Assembly (NCBI GenBank): GCA_030411725.1
Contig: MU839831.1
Span: forward strand, 558,001-622,000
Direction of reading: 5' to 3'
Source: Echria macrotheca
Taxonomy: Eukaryota; Ascomycota; Sordariomycetes; Sordariales; Schizotheciaceae
DNA length: 64,000 nt
In this document: positions 11,178 to 23,165 of the stretch, piece after piece
Layout of the letters: each line of letters begins with the position of its first letter
Position numbering within the stretch: the first letter of the stretch is position 1
Made by a program: the position numbers and the translations under genes
Notes under the pieces: model-generated
Told to the model about the DNA's origin: nothing
Databases searched by the model: none
Seen by the model: the letters and a program-made list of their open reading frames with translations, nothing else

Positions 11178-11841
11178 TTAGTCGAAGAGACCGAAGCCCA
11201 TGTCCTCGTCGGACTCCTCCTTCTCTGGATACATGTGTCAGTGTGTGTCGTGCGGGAACGTGTACCCGAAACTTACCCTCTTCCTTGGCCTCCTCCTTGG
11301 TCTCCTCAGCAGCAGCGGCACCGCCGGCGGCAGCACCACCGGCAGCCGGGGCAGCGGCAGCACCGCCGCCGGACCCGACGTTGGAGAGAAGGTCCTTTAC
11401 GTCCTTGCCCTCGAGAGCCTGTTCCGCACAATCCCCAGTCAGCTTTTCTGTTTTCCCATCACATCCACCGAGAATCGCATCGTTCGGAAAATCGGTCGGG
11501 GAGAAGAGTGCTGCGGTAGATTCGTACCTTGGCGAACAGAGAAGCCCAGATCGGCTCGACATCGACGACGTTAGCGGCCTTGATGAGGGTGCTGATCTTG
11601 TCGGCCTAGAAGTTGGTTGGAAAGCAAAATGGTTAGCCAATTGCTCTCCAAATCCTCCCCAAGAGTGCGTCTCCCCAGAATGCAAACCGGCTGCGAAGCT
11701 GGAATGCAATGTTGCGCATCCACCCATCCATCCATCTCGGTCGTTGCATCTGTTCGTCAGGTGGTTCCTTACAGTGATCTCGACGCCGTCGTCGGCGAGG
11801 ATGAGCGCCGCGTACGACGTCGCAAGCTCTGCGGTAGACAT
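11178..11841 (-). CDS. RPP1: 60S acidic ribosomal protein P1
   Basis: Component of the ribosomal stalk that recruits elongation factors. Four exons (11841-11773, 11605-11528, 11418-11277, 11224-11178) give 111 residues. The first exon encodes STAELATSYAALILADDGVE, the second ADKISTLIKAANVVDVEPIW, both typical of P1 rather than P2. An Ala/Gly hinge follows, then an acidic tail ending SDEDMGFGLFD, the universal stalk C-terminus. The last exon is only 47 nt and codes just for that tail. Small size with three introns, including a first intron of about 167 nt, is usual for fungal ribosomal protein genes. The gene diverges from CUB1 over 770 bp. Confidence 0.95.
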
Positions 11842-12611
11842 TGTGAGGAGGTTGATGTGAGTTTGTCTCGAGACCGCTCAGATCTGGGTGTGGGTTGCAG
11901 AGGGACGAATCGTGGGTTGGTGATGCGGATTTGTCGAAGAGAGGCAAGACCCGAGATATTTCGCAGGGCAAAATTAATTAGTTGTGTGCCTTTTCAAAAT
12001 CGGGACCCTACGGGGAATTTCTGGCAGGTGTCGCACAGCTGGCGGGAAAGCCACAGATCGATAAGCTGTGCCACAAAGAGGGGCAGCAAGCGGCTGATGA
12101 AGTGGGTGGGGTAGAGGCTTTGTCTGCAATCGATCCATCCCTGCCCAGGCCCCGCCGGCCGGCGCATTCAACCCCACCTGAGCTTTCCCTTTCCCCTCGA
12201 TAAACCCCCCACCTTTAGACTGAAGTCATCCAGTTACACTGACGTCGTGAGACGGATCTCATGTTAAAAAAAGGTTCGAGGCCGCCGAGCTATAAAAGCG
12301 CCAAGGATCCAGCAGCAGCAGGTGATATCCAGATCATCCGATTGTCAGAAAATAATTTTCACACTGGGTGTGTTGGATAACTAGCCCAAAAGAAATACCA
12401 GTCATCCTTTTCCTTCCGCTGCGTTCCCATCCCAGATTATCGTTAGCCGAGGGGTCGACCCTGCTGAATAAGCGACGACGGTTCCCCGAAACACCCGAAC
12501 AGCGGCCAATGCAATCGCCCCAGCGACCCAAGCTTGCGCCAAACGTGACACCGATCCCGTCCAAACGTTTGACTCCCCCATAGATAGGTCCAGAACGAGC
12601 CAACCGCCAGA
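11842..12611. other. Divergent promoter region RPP1/CUB1
   Basis: Contains TGACGTCGTGA near 12240 (CRE-like), a TATAAAA at 12291 and CCAAT at 12505. No coding exon seen. Confidence 0.5.
12291..12297 (+). promoter_or_regulatory. TATA box candidate for the CUB1-like gene
   Basis: TATAAAA follows a GC-rich stretch about 315 bp before the CUB1 ATG, which implies a long leader if used. Motif match only. Confidence 0.4.
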
Positions 12612-14171
12612 ATGGAAACGCCCGCGATACCGATGCCGAAGGATGCGAGGGAGCGGGAGATTCTCGACACGCTGACCGGCATCCGGGATCACCTCTTGCT
12701 GCTAAAACGAGACCGCACAAAGTACATCCGCAGCCAGGATGTGTTGCTCGTCTATGAGCAGGTCATTGAGCAGGTCAAGCAGCTGAATGAGATACGCAAG
12801 GGCGCGGCGGAGAGGGGTGAGAACAGGCGTATGTCACTTACACCCTCTTGTATTCCCTCGAAGATAAGCTAATGATGACTTGTTTCCTGCAGTGGACAAA
12901 GTGTTAGAAAGCTGCTTCCAGCTCCTCTCGCTATTCTTCATGACCATCGGCCGCACAAACGAGGCGCCGGCCGCCTACGCCCTGACGTCGACCATCAAGC
13001 GGCTGCTCGACCACCTGACCGAGTCGGGCCTGTTCTCCGCCAAGGACCTCGAGAGCATGTCGACCACGCTCGCCACGCTCGAGGGCGTGCTCAAGAATAC
13101 GAACGCGCAACACTCGCCGTACCTCGTCGAGCTGCTCGCAAAGCGCGAGGAACTCTGCAAGACGTCCCTCGAAAACCTGCGCAAGCAGCTCGAGAAGCTG
13201 GCGGAGCCGCTGAGAGAAATACACGAGAAACTGATTTCTATATTGCGGTCCATGTCGCTAGCTAACACCAAGGCAAAGGTAGATTCAGGCTAGCGGGGAG
13301 AGAGACAAATACTAATATGATGAATAGTTTTCCGCCACAGAGGTCCAGAAGCTCCAGGCGCAACTGAAAGAAATCGAAGGCAAGCTCGTTGACGGGAAGT
13401 TCGTCGACGCAGAAGGGAGCGTCCTCGAGGGCAGCGACAAGGTATCGGATCTCTTGACTAGGGTGTTACATTGGTCGGATATCGTGCTAGAGAGGTACGG
13501 CATCGCCTGCTCATGGTGGGCTTCGTTATCTAACCATTCACAGAAAAGGAGCAATCCCCGACAACTTCCGCGCCGTCTACGACAGATTAGTGAGCATCCG
13601 GAACGACCTGGAGAAGCTGTCCATCACGCAGGCATGGTCGCTGCGGGAGACAGACCTCTACGATTACCAGCGGGAGCTCGACAAGATCGACGAGAGCAGG
13701 GTCGACGGCAACTTCTTCGACGAGGAGGGGAAGCCAGCAGATCTGTATATCCAGCGGACGCTGCTGTACCTGATCCGGCGGAGCTACGGGTACATTTACT
13801 ATCTGATGATCTCGTCGGAGCCCGTGTCGGAAGCCCTGTTGCCGTGTTACAACCAGCTGCAGACGCTGAAGCGATGTCTGTTGGAGGTGAAGAACAACGG
13901 GGGTGTCAGCACGGCGCGGGATCTCTATCCATACAGCATGAAGGTGGGTGTGGTGTTTTTGAGATAAGTGGTAGTAGAAACCGTGGGCTAACTTGTGTGT
14001 GACACACAGCTCAACTCTATCGACAACCTCAGGGTAGACGGAAAGTTTATGGTGGGGAATGACCTGCCGGAAGGCCAGGGGGCCGTCAACGAGCTTCTCG
14101 CCGAGTGTTTTGATCTCGCCTATGAGTTGAGAGTGGCTGCTGAGGACCAGACGCCAGCAGAGAGCGATTAA
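12612..14171 (+). CDS. CUB1: DUF2408 family protein (UPF0662; yeast Cub1/YPL260W-like)
   Basis: Five exons (12612-12828, 12893-13278, 13328-13494, 13544-13943, 14010-14171) give 443 residues. Almost wholly helical, with Leu/Glu/Lys-rich segments such as TSLENLRKQLEKLAEPLREIH. Recognisable DUF2408 blocks are FFMTIGRTNEAPAAYALTS, DLYDYQRELDKIDESRVDG and RRSYGYIYYLMISSEPVSEA. Two DUF2408-type halves appear, roughly 10-190 and 245-430. Yeast Cub1 has been linked genetically to DNA repair and proteasome function; the biochemical role is unknown. Reading frame is kept over all four introns. It ends 295 bp from the convergent YciI-like gene. Confidence 0.87.
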
Positions 14172-14466
14172 CTTTATGTTGTATGATTCATTCTTGGTGT
14201 AATTTCCTTGCGTGGCGTTTGGGGTGAATGGGGCGGCTGGTTGGTTTGGACGGAAGGACGGACGGTTTATCAAATAGGATGGGGGTAGTGTGTTCCAATG
14301 TCTGGAGTTTACAAACAGCGGACTGTGTGAATTTTATGTTGATGGAGCGGCCTGTGTGTCATTGCAATCAAGGCATTTCATTCCAGCCCAACAAATAAAA
14401 TTTTGAAGATATCATCCATTCCATTTCCTTGATCTATCTAGGATTCATAAACCTGTGCGGACCGAC

Positions 14467-15431
14467 CTAATTCTTGACGGGAATCCGAAAAGCACACTTG
14501 AAAGGCCACATCTGGGCCTATTTTTTCCCCCAAAAAAGTTAGCATCCACAAGAAAAGCAATGAGAAGAAGAAGAATTTTCTGAGAAAGAATTACATTGTC
14601 AACATCCCAAACGCCCGACTTGGCGTAGATATCGTCCCGCAGGATGTCGAGGATCTCGGCCTTGGACTCGGCCACGACGACGAGGCTGGAGCCGTTCATC
14701 TTGAGGGAGGTGGGTTCGTCGTCTTGGGGGACTTCGTCTAGGATTGAGCCTTTTTTGGGGGAGGGATATTAGCAGGGAGGAGATGGGGAGGGGAGAAAGG
14801 GGGGATGTACCGCCCATTTGGAATTGGCCTGAGTCGAGTCGCGGTTTTAGGCCTGCGAAGTGTGTACTGTTTTTTTTTTTTTTGTCAATTTTTTTTATTG
14901 TTTGTTTGGGGTTTTGGCTGGGGGGGGGGGGGGGGGGATTTTGAGAGGGTTGGGGGTGGGTGGGTGGTTCATGTTTTGGGGGGTTGGCTATGGTGTCTCT
15001 GCTGGTGTGAGGGTGTTGTTGTTTGGTTGTGTTGTGAGTGAGGACCGTGTGTATTTGAGTGAGTGTGTATATGTGTTTTTAGAAACGTTGACGGTGAGAG
15101 AAAGTTATCATGAGGCAGAGAGGGGAAGTAGTAGGTATGATGATGAAAAAGAAAGGACATAAAATAAAAACACATACGGCCGGACCTCCAGCCTCTTGGC
15201 CAGTGTGCCGGGGAAATCCGGCACCACGACGAGCCACTCGTACTTGCGTCCTGTCGAAGTCGCCATGGTTCTTCTTGTCGTTGTCCTTGGAGAGGCGGTG
15301 ATGTTGTTGTTGTTGCGGGGCACGATGAGGTTGTGATTAGACAAAAACGGGCGGGTTGGGGTTCTTAGGATGGGCAATCGGGCGGAAAAGAGTATGCGAG
15401 GGAAATGTCTGGGTGAAGCTGCAGTTGCCAT
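14467..15431 (-). CDS. YciI-like domain protein, probably mitochondrial
   Basis: Small ferredoxin-like-fold protein of the YciI/YCII superfamily; no defined reaction. Four exons (15431-15178, 14866-14811, 14749-14595, 14517-14467) give 171 residues. The domain begins at KYEWLVVVPDFPG and continues RLEVRP-THFAGLKPRLDSG, QFQMGG, MNGSSLVVVAESKAEI and SGVWDVDNAQMWPFKCAF. The junctions restore this alignment exactly. About 55 N-terminal residues before MATSTGRKYEW are rich in Arg, Ser, Thr and Asn and lack acidic residues, like a mitochondrial presequence. An internal ATG at that MATSTG could give a cytosolic form. The first intron is about 311 nt and holds a T-rich tract and a G18 tract. Confidence 0.85.
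14920..14937. repeat. G18 tract inside an intron
   Basis: Eighteen G within intron 1 of the YciI-like gene (C18 in the transcript), near a T13 run at 14870-14883. Length is likely unreliable. Confidence 0.85.
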
Positions 15432-16116
15432 GGAGGATGGATATACTCGGCACCTAGTTCTAGTAGGACAAGTGGGATGGGGATTAGGGGGGGTTTTAGT
15501 AAGTCACGTTAGGAGGTAATCATACGCGTGTACAGCGGTACGGTAAGCGCAACGGTTGATTCGATGAGTGGGTTTATTAGTGCAGTGGACTCAGTCAGGT
15601 TCGGTCGCAGCGGTTGTCGGGTAAGCAATAAGCAACTCCCCCTCACTTCTTTCTTCCTCGGTTTCTTTTTGTATCCGTTTCTCCCGGATTGTTTCTTTTG
15701 GGTAAGGTGATGATGGCCCACGAGGTGAAGATAGGGATGCTGGGTCGGTAGTTTAGCTTGGGCCGAGTTTCGTTCCCCGCACACAGGTACCTGCGTTACC
15801 GGAGGTTGTCTCTGCTGTACCTGAGCGTGCGGGGCAAGGGGGTTGAGCTTGTACCTCTATGCTGAAGCGTGGAGGGAGGGCCCGAAGAGGGGATTACAAT
15901 GGAACGGGTTTCTTTTCGGGATGGTAGCCGGTAAGCTGTATGCCGGTATTTCTGATTACAAAATTGGAGACAGGGGCTTTCGGGAGAAAGATATCATCGG
16001 CTTGGAAACCTTGGCTATTTCGTTGACAACCTTGAGTCCTTGATGGAAATCACCATGAAATCGTATCGTCTTTGCATGGTATCTAACTCTTCCGTATCAC
16101 CTAGCTGAATGTTGGA
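15432..16116. other. Intergenic region
   Basis: Promoter side of the YciI-like gene and 3' flank of the next gene. Nothing else supported. Confidence 0.5.
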
Positions 16117-17038
16117 TCAGTCTGTATTGAGTCCCTCCATTTGGTCACAGAGGAGCTCAGTCTCTGTCTTCGCGCAACAACGTTGCCAAACACAATCCGC
16201 GTACTTTCGCAGCGCCTCCTCATCAACCACGAAAACCCCCTCCCTACTTCCAGGCATTGGATCTCTCGAGAACAAAAGCCCAAACGAGAGCACCAACGGG
16301 CCTCCCACAACATCCCAGGACCCCGGCTCGGTCTCGGAATCCCTGAAAATGGTAATCGTCTGCCGACAGACCGGCATATTCGCATCATCTTCCTCCCACT
16401 TCTCCATCACAAACATATCGCCCGCCTCCTTCCTCAGCAGCAAAACAATCTTCACCTCATGCTTCGACAGATAAAACCACCGAGCCATATCATTCCTTAA
16501 CCACCGAGCCATATCAAGGCTGAACCCCGACGCCGACCACCACCACTCATCCGGGCCCGCCCCGACCATGAGCGTCGGCCAGCAACCTCTCTCGTAGCGT
16601 TCAGGCATCGACCCGCCACTATATTTCCACTCTGGAACCACCGGAAAGGCGGTTTTCCGGAGGGAAGCCCATAGGTCCTCCAGGCCCATATCCCGCAGCT
16701 GGCCGCGCATCTCCATGCCTAACCACGAGTAGACCTGCACTCTGGTAGGGATTACGATGTTGAGGATTTGGGAGGTGCGGTCGTAGTCTTTGAAGCGGAT
16801 TTTATCGCTTAGCTGGGTCTGCATGCTGATTTCGGTGAGGCCTTCGAAGGAGACGTCTAGATACACAGTGAATCAGGATGGATGGACGGGGGTTGTGTGT
16901 GACGGGAGAAGAGTACGACATACCTGTTACGGTGAGACAGTCCCCCATTGTGTGTTCGTAGATGTGGTCCAAGAGAGCTGCTTCGTTGGTGTACCGCACC
17001 GTCCTGTCGGCTCCGTTCGAAAGAGGAGACGCCGACAT
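16117..17038 (-). CDS. Protein of unknown function, 284 residues
   Basis: Two exons (17038-16924, 16856-16117). The intron has GTATGT and TCTAG, and splicing joins CLTVT to DVSFEGLTEIS in frame. The product is Trp-rich, with EWWWSASGFSLDMARW and VVPEWKYSGGSMPERYERG, and has alternating hydrophobic strands such as VKIVLLLRKE and TITIF. No signal peptide or membrane segment. A direct repeat gives ARWLRNDMARWF (bases 16480-16510). I do not recognise the family. An in-frame ATG 39 codons upstream (17155) could extend it; the nearer start was chosen because the extension looks non-coding. It could be a lineage-specific gene or one with more exons than I placed. Confidence 0.6.
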
Positions 17039-19284
17039 TGTGGAAGGATTTGTTGAAGCTGAGTTCTCGGTGTGGCGAGTTGTCAATGGGACGGGGGCTT
17101 TCCAGGAACACAGAGTTGTCGACCATCTTTTATGCTCTGGAAAGCTGAGAGCCACAAGGACAAGGATAGCATCGTTTCGATGTTTTCAAACTGCAGGATT
17201 CGTGCACGACGCTGGTTGTGTGTTAGCTAAGGTCTAAAAGCAGTCACTAGCCCCGAGCACGAACCAAACTAGTTCTCTATATATAGTAAGAGACCTCCAT
17301 CCTAACGATGATGGACTCGTTTCCTAGTAGATATCTGTGTAGGTCTGAGAACATTCTGGGCAGCTGGTCGCCAGAGATGCATGTGAAGGGAGACATGCAT
17401 GTCACCGTCCCAGTCTCTTTGTTAGCTTTTAGGTAAACAGAAAAGAGGCTTTCCACAAGCGACTGTATTTAGATACGGGATACATACTTTAGATCTGCCT
17501 TAGCAACTAACCAGATCAAACCAGAAAGACTAAAACTGCCCTGCTGCAAGCTCAGGTTCTTCCCGCAATATCGAGGCCAAGTACAGTGTCTTTGTATGCT
17601 GCATTTTCCGTGGAACTAGCAATGCCCCAGGCCAGAATATCTTTGCCCACAGATATCTACCTAGTAGTTCACTAGTGGGAGGAACCGACGACCACCTAGG
17701 TACGGTAAGTCTACCTTGTGACGGCTGCGTCGCTAGACCTACACCCAACTGAGCCAGCCTTTTAAAAGGATTGCCAGAATAATAAGGTCAGCAGCTTAGC
17801 ATCCACCAAGGCCATAACTCCTAGTCTATCAACTTCTCTCTCTCTCTCGATCTGAACTCGGCTGGCAGGTCTGTGTCCAGTCAACTCAAATACATCCACA
17901 AGAAACATAACAGCCTACCCTACCCTACCAAATATACCTCCAATACACAAAACACAGCTAGAAAACAGGAAAAAACACCCTAAAATGACAGACCGAAAAA
18001 AAGGTTGGGAAGCATGTCAACCGAGGGGCGCACAAAACGGAGGCAGAGAGGCAGGGGCGGGGTCCGCAGGGCGTGCGCCGGTGATTGCAAGATAGGAGGT
18101 ATGCAAAAGCTGCAACACGGACACAGACGGACCCTTTTCTACTCCGTAACAAGACACTAACTATACTTTCCGTTTTTTAACTTACTCAGACAGAGCACGG
18201 TAGGATTCGAGGTACCTAGGTAAGTTAAAAGAGTAGCAATCCAATCACCTCGTGCGAATTCAAACCGCCCGGCTCGAGGTATCGGTCGAATTATCAAAAG
18301 AGTCCGTCCCGTCCGTCCATCCCTTCCAATGCGAACGAACGAACCACCCATATCTAATATCCCAAACCAACACCCCCCCCCCCCCCCCCCCCAAACACAC
18401 AAACACCAACACCACAAGCAAAATAACACATGTATCCGTAACCCCAAGCATATCCAGACATGTTGAATTGGCCAGGCTATGTACCTAATCCACACCCACC
18501 TGAGCAAAGGCAACTCAAGGCAGAGCAGGGTATTTATTACCGTATGGCATATGCACCATCACCATGGAATTTCACTCTCCCCCTCTCCATCCCCATTTTC
18601 ATCCCCATCCCCAAACCCACCAATGAACATGAACGCTATGTAAAACCGCAAACCATAAACCCAAGCCCAACCAAGCAAGCAGCTACCTAACCAGCTAGCT
18701 CACCCTCACCCTCAACAACACAAACCATCATCCCCCTCCCTCCTAACCATCCCCATCGTTTTCATCTCCCCATCCCCATGCCCCATGCAAAACGCCCCCA
18801 ACATCACCACCTCACCATGCAGGAATCTCAGCACCCCAGACCCAGATCCCAGACAACGGCACGAATCCATGAACCCATGAAAAAACGAAAAGAATAATAC
18901 ACCATGTAAAAAAGACACATGTAAAAAATGGGGGAGGAAGAAGAAGAAAAAACATGGGTGGTAGGGTAGGCAGCCTCCTCTCTCTCTCTAAACAAACAGT
19001 TTTAAACAAATGCCCCCCCTTTCGCTTCCCCATCCTCTTCTTCTTCTCCTTCTTCCCCCCTCCCCACCCATCAACGCTGTTTACACACAGAGACACACAC
19101 ACCCACTGCCTCATTCAACCAAACCGCTTCTTCTTCCAACCCTTTCTCACCTTCTTCTTCTTCTACTTCCCCCTTCTTCTTCTTGAGAGACACTATACTC
19201 ATTATTTACTACACCTCTCTAATTAGGACCCGACCCGACCCAGCATAGCCCCATACTTTTCCTTTTTTCCCTCTACTCGCATCA
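17039..19284. other. Long intergenic region, 3' of NEM1
   Basis: About 2.2 kb without a credible gene. It holds TACCTAGGTA-type motifs (17652, 17693, 18213), a CT microsatellite near 17836, a C20 tract (18373-18392), and an extended CCCCATCC/CTTCTTC pyrimidine-rich stretch from 18570 to 19270. The start chosen for the gene to its left leaves its promoter here. Confidence 0.55.
18373..18392. repeat. C20 homopolymer tract
   Basis: Twenty consecutive C in a non-coding stretch flanked by CA-rich sequence. Confidence 0.9.
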
Positions 19285-20903
19285 TCAAGCCATATGCTGC
19301 CCGTCCTCTCCGCCCCGCAGGGCCAACAACGCACGCACATCCGAGACGTACTGCAGCGCTTCCAGGAAGGGTACCAGATACATCAGGTCGTTGTCGGTAG
19401 GGTCGCTGATCCAGCCCTGGATGGGTATGGCATTATCTGAATAACAACAAACATTAACTTTTCTGTGTGAATCTTTTTTTGGGACCAAAAAAAAAAAAAC
19501 AAACCTTGATGAAACATATAGCTCAAAGGGCTGTTATCAAGAATCATAACCTTGCTCAGGTCCGGCTCGACCGAGCTCAGATCCTTGATAAACGCCCCGT
19601 GCCGAAAGGTGCAGTGCTGCCGGTAGTACCGCGCCGAAAAGTACTTGCGGTCCGCCTCCAGCCAGTCGATGACCGGGTCCGCGTACTCCTGCACCGACGC
19701 CGTGAACACCACCAGGTTGTACCACTTGCTTACCCGCCGCAGGAACTCGTCGCAGTGCGGCCGCTTGTGCACATAGTACAGGATCGGGTGCTGCGGGCCG
19801 ATCGACGCCTGCCCGCCCATGCTCACGTACGTCGTGTTGAGCCGCACCTCGACCATGTGCCCCGAACTCATCCGGCCGCCCTTGGACATGCTGTGGATTA
19901 GCGTCTCGTCTAGGTCTAGGATCAGCGTCTTTTGGTGCTTAATGTCGGCCGGCTCCGCGTTGATGTACGACGGCTGTCGCCGCGGTATCAGCGGCCGTGG
20001 CGGCGCCGGCGTCTTCGGGTACCTTGTGAGGGCGCCCGCCGGCGACGTCGGCGACTTCAATTGCGCCGAGATGTCGCCCGTCGGCCCCCCGGACCCTGCA
20101 TTACCACTCGCCCGGGCACTCGCCGACTGCGCTTTCCTATGTTTTCGTTGCCGGAGGGCTTCGTCCGAGTGCAGTTTTATCCTAATGGACCGCCGCGCCG
20201 GTGCGATCTCCTCGGTGTCTTGCAGTGATTTGGACCGCAGATGTCTCCCGCTGCTGCCTCTGCTGGCCGCCCCGTGTCGGCTGGCGTCCGGATCAGACTC
20301 TGATTCCGACGATAGCCCCGACGACGACGAGCCGCTGGACCCGGCCAAACGCGAGCCCCTGTGACCCTTGCTACCTCCATCCAGCCGCTGCTTCTCCGAC
20401 ATGGCTGCCGCCTCGTGGTACTCGTGCCCCATCCTCTTGGCATCGCCCCCGTATAGACCAAACAGCTTCCGCAGCTGCCCGAGCGGCGCAAAGTTGCCGT
20501 GCTCGTCATATAGACATGCTATGAGATATACGCCGGGCGCTGCCAGGGTAGACAGCACCCATCGTATTGAGTTTATGAACGTGTTTGCGATGCGCTTCGG
20601 GAGCGACGCCCAGGGGGGACCCCGCGGGCTGATTTCTTTTTCTTCTAGCAGCGGCGTCTCCTCGCTCACGGCGTACTCGTGCTCGTCTAGAGATGGGGGA
20701 TCGCCTGGGGAGACATCATCGGGTTCGGCCGTGAGGCTATTCTTGTCGGCCACGAGGGGCGCGTCGTCGTCGTCGTCCCGTGTTCCGTCGGCGTCGGCGT
20801 CGGAGCTGACGGAAAGTCCGAGCGCGCTCAGCGAGTTGGTCCGGGACGGTACCGGGCTCGACGACGGGGACACGCGGGCCGAGATGATGTTGAGCGAGTT
20901 CAT
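19285..20903 (-). CDS. NEM1: NEM1-type FCP1/NIF phosphatase (nuclear envelope/ER)
   Basis: HAD-superfamily Ser/Thr phosphatase. In yeast the Nem1-Spo7 complex dephosphorylates the lipin Pah1 at the nuclear/ER membrane, controlling triacylglycerol versus phospholipid synthesis. Two exons (20903-19505, 19436-19285) give 516 residues. A long Ser/Asp-rich N-terminus precedes a hydrophobic segment (about 107-132, WVLSTLAAPGVYLIACLY). The catalytic motif is LDLDETLIHS (D330, D332), then RPHCDEFLRRVSKWYNLVVFTAS and LSKVMILDNSPLSYMFHQ. The intron interrupts after that and exon 2 resumes DNAIPIQGWISDPTDNDL, as in the family. The stretch from about 150 to 300 is low-complexity Ser/Arg and probably disordered. 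No SPO7 gene lies in the window. Confidence 0.93.
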
Positions 20904-22518
20904 CTTGCCGCCGACATGGAGCGACCCATGAAGGGGGGAGGGGAGAGGAGGGGGGTTCTCGCGGGTGGATGCGACTGCGCCAAGCTCTGTTGGGGGGATT
21001 ACGTTCTGCGATTGAGACGGCTTCGTTTGTTTCGTCTTAAAGACACGGCGATGTGGACGTCGGCCGAGGGCGCTTCGTCAGTGTCTGCAGATCAATGTCC
21101 ACTAAACAACCGGGCGTTGCTTGGTCTGCGCGATCGTTGTGTTGGTGATGGTAGCTGCTGAGAATGTTGGAGCGAGGACAGGACTGGGCTGACACGGGGC
21201 GGAAACCAGGGTGCTGAAAGGGCCAGCCGGGGGGTGCTCAAAGGGTGGTCCCGGGCGACCAATGTCGTCAGCCTCGGTCCGGCTATTTTGGAGCTCCGTC
21301 TTGGAGCCCGATGTTTCTCTCTCTTTTATTATGAGAACACAGCGCTGCAAGGGGAAACGAATCGGACAGGAACTGGCCAGCTTCCAGATGCGTGGCTGAT
21401 TTGGCGCCGCCGAGCTCAAAAAAGTGTCTCACCCGAGAGGCAGGTCCTGCTGTGGTTCGTTGGTGTTGCCCAGTGCTAAATTCATTGGGTCGAGCTAGCG
21501 ACGGCTTCTCTCTCTACTGTAGACTTGGGCCTCAACAAATCCGCAACGGCTCCTGTTCCCCCACCATACGTCTAGGCTAGCGCGGCTTCCTTCACGTGTC
21601 GTGCTCAACTGACAGCTCCGCTATCTCTGCCGCGTCACGGTGGCCATTCAGCGTTCTTTCTCACAGAATACTGCATGTCGGCATGATCAGAAAGAGATGT
21701 CCAAGATACGCTAGTGTCCCAAAACGGCTTGTTAGATCGGCATGTCGTTTCCAAGTTTCAACTTGCAAGAAGTCCATTTTCGGTCGCAAGCACCAAATTC
21801 CTGGCTACCGGGTCGTCCCGATCTTGGTTTATCGTGGCGTGGAAAGCGATTTGCATACAAAGTTTTGATAGACACCCAACGGAGTGGTGATGTGTCCCGT
21901 TGGGTTGCCAGCTCAGGACACGATTTGTCTGCGATGTTTCGCAGAAGTCATGGATGCTTCTGCCCGAGTAAGATTTCGCCGCCCGAGCTCTTGGTCATTG
22001 TAGTGATTCGTCCGCGTGGATGCATATCATTTGATCGTAAAAAACGAGGCAAATATGTATGCGGTTGAGTCTGTTCGAAGTGTTGCCCCAGACCTACGAC
22101 CTTCCGGCGTTGAAGAAAGTGCCGTGCATGCAGTTGAACGAGCCCATCTTTTTTTTAAGAACCATAGTCCTCATTCCGACACAATTTTTGGTCATAAAGC
22201 AAGAAACCGTGATACGTACGCATTTTCCTGTAAATCTTATGCCTATTTCATTTCCTGGCCGGGCATGGAGCTTCATCGCCAGAGCAATAACACCTATTCC
22301 GAGCGCGACTTGTAGTATAATCACTGACAAATGCCAATTTCACATACCATGCCATCTGTCATAGCAACGCAGGTCGATGTAAACTGACACAATAAAATCT
22401 ATACCGAGCTCCATTCAGCCCCGAGGGCCCGTTGTTGATATACAGGGGTGGTCTATTTAGCACATGCCCGGATTCCGGGGTGTTTCGCTTGAGTGGTATC
22501 ATCCCGTCCGGCCATCCC
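20904..22518. other. Intergenic region between NEM1 and QCR8
   Basis: NEM1 promoter on the left, 3' flank of QCR8 on the right. No gene, tRNA or 5S rRNA recognised. Confidence 0.55.
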
Positions 22519-23165
22519 TTACTCCTCATCGGCGAACTCGGCACGGCCAGCCTTGGAGTTGAGGTACTCGTTCCTGTTGCCGGACTGTCAGCATGTCTGG
22601 CTTCCTCGGACCGCCGTGTATACACGCACCGCTTCGTAGCCCAGTCCATCAGCAGGTAGGCGCCGATGACAGGCGGCGCAATGTAGAGGATCTGCGCCCT
22701 GACCCGTCGGGCCGTGTTGAAGACGGCGTCGTGGAAGGCGCCGGCGAAGGGGTTCTGCCGGTTGTTCGAGATACCGTAGGTGATGATGCCCTTTTGCTTC
22801 ATGCCGCCTATTGTACCGTGGTTAGATTTATATCCCCGACGAGAGCCTATAGCTATCATGCGCCGGGACATCGTCTTTCGATCCTCGAATCGTCCTCGCG
22901 CGTGTTCGCTCATCCAGAGCTCGAAACCGGACCACTATGACGGGAACAAAGTCACTCACCCATGGCACCCCATCCTCCAAGGTACCTGAACGAGAAAGTT
23001 AGCTACACAGTTCCATTCAGAGTTTGCAGGAGTAGCATCGCAATGACACCATCGTCATCGACAAAAGACGCATCCACGCGCATCCCCGAAGAGGGAGACT
23101 GACTTGTTGTAGGTACCAATCTTGACATCTCCACCACCCCCCATCAGCTTCTGGGTCGGACGCAT
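22519..23165 (-). CDS. QCR8: Cytochrome bc1 complex subunit 8
   Basis: Small ubiquinone-binding-site subunit of mitochondrial complex III. Four exons (23165-23104, 22985-22960, 22807-22630, 22573-22519) give 106 residues. The sequence starts MRPTQKLMGGGGDVKIG, continues KYLGGWGAMGGMKQKGIITYGIS and NPFAGAFHDAVFNTARR, has one membrane segment (ILYIAPPVIGAYLLMDWA), and ends RAEFADEE. Exon 2 is a 26 nt micro-exon; its inclusion is required to keep frame and gives the conserved LGGWG block. The first donor is GTCAGT, a weak match. An upstream in-frame ATG extension stays open but is not like the family. Shares its upstream region with PHB1. Confidence 0.93.

Noticed and set aside
12238..12252. TGACGTCGTGA shared with the region before the zinc-knuckle gene (5440)
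   Set aside because: Two short matches to a CRE-like site are too few to claim a common regulator.
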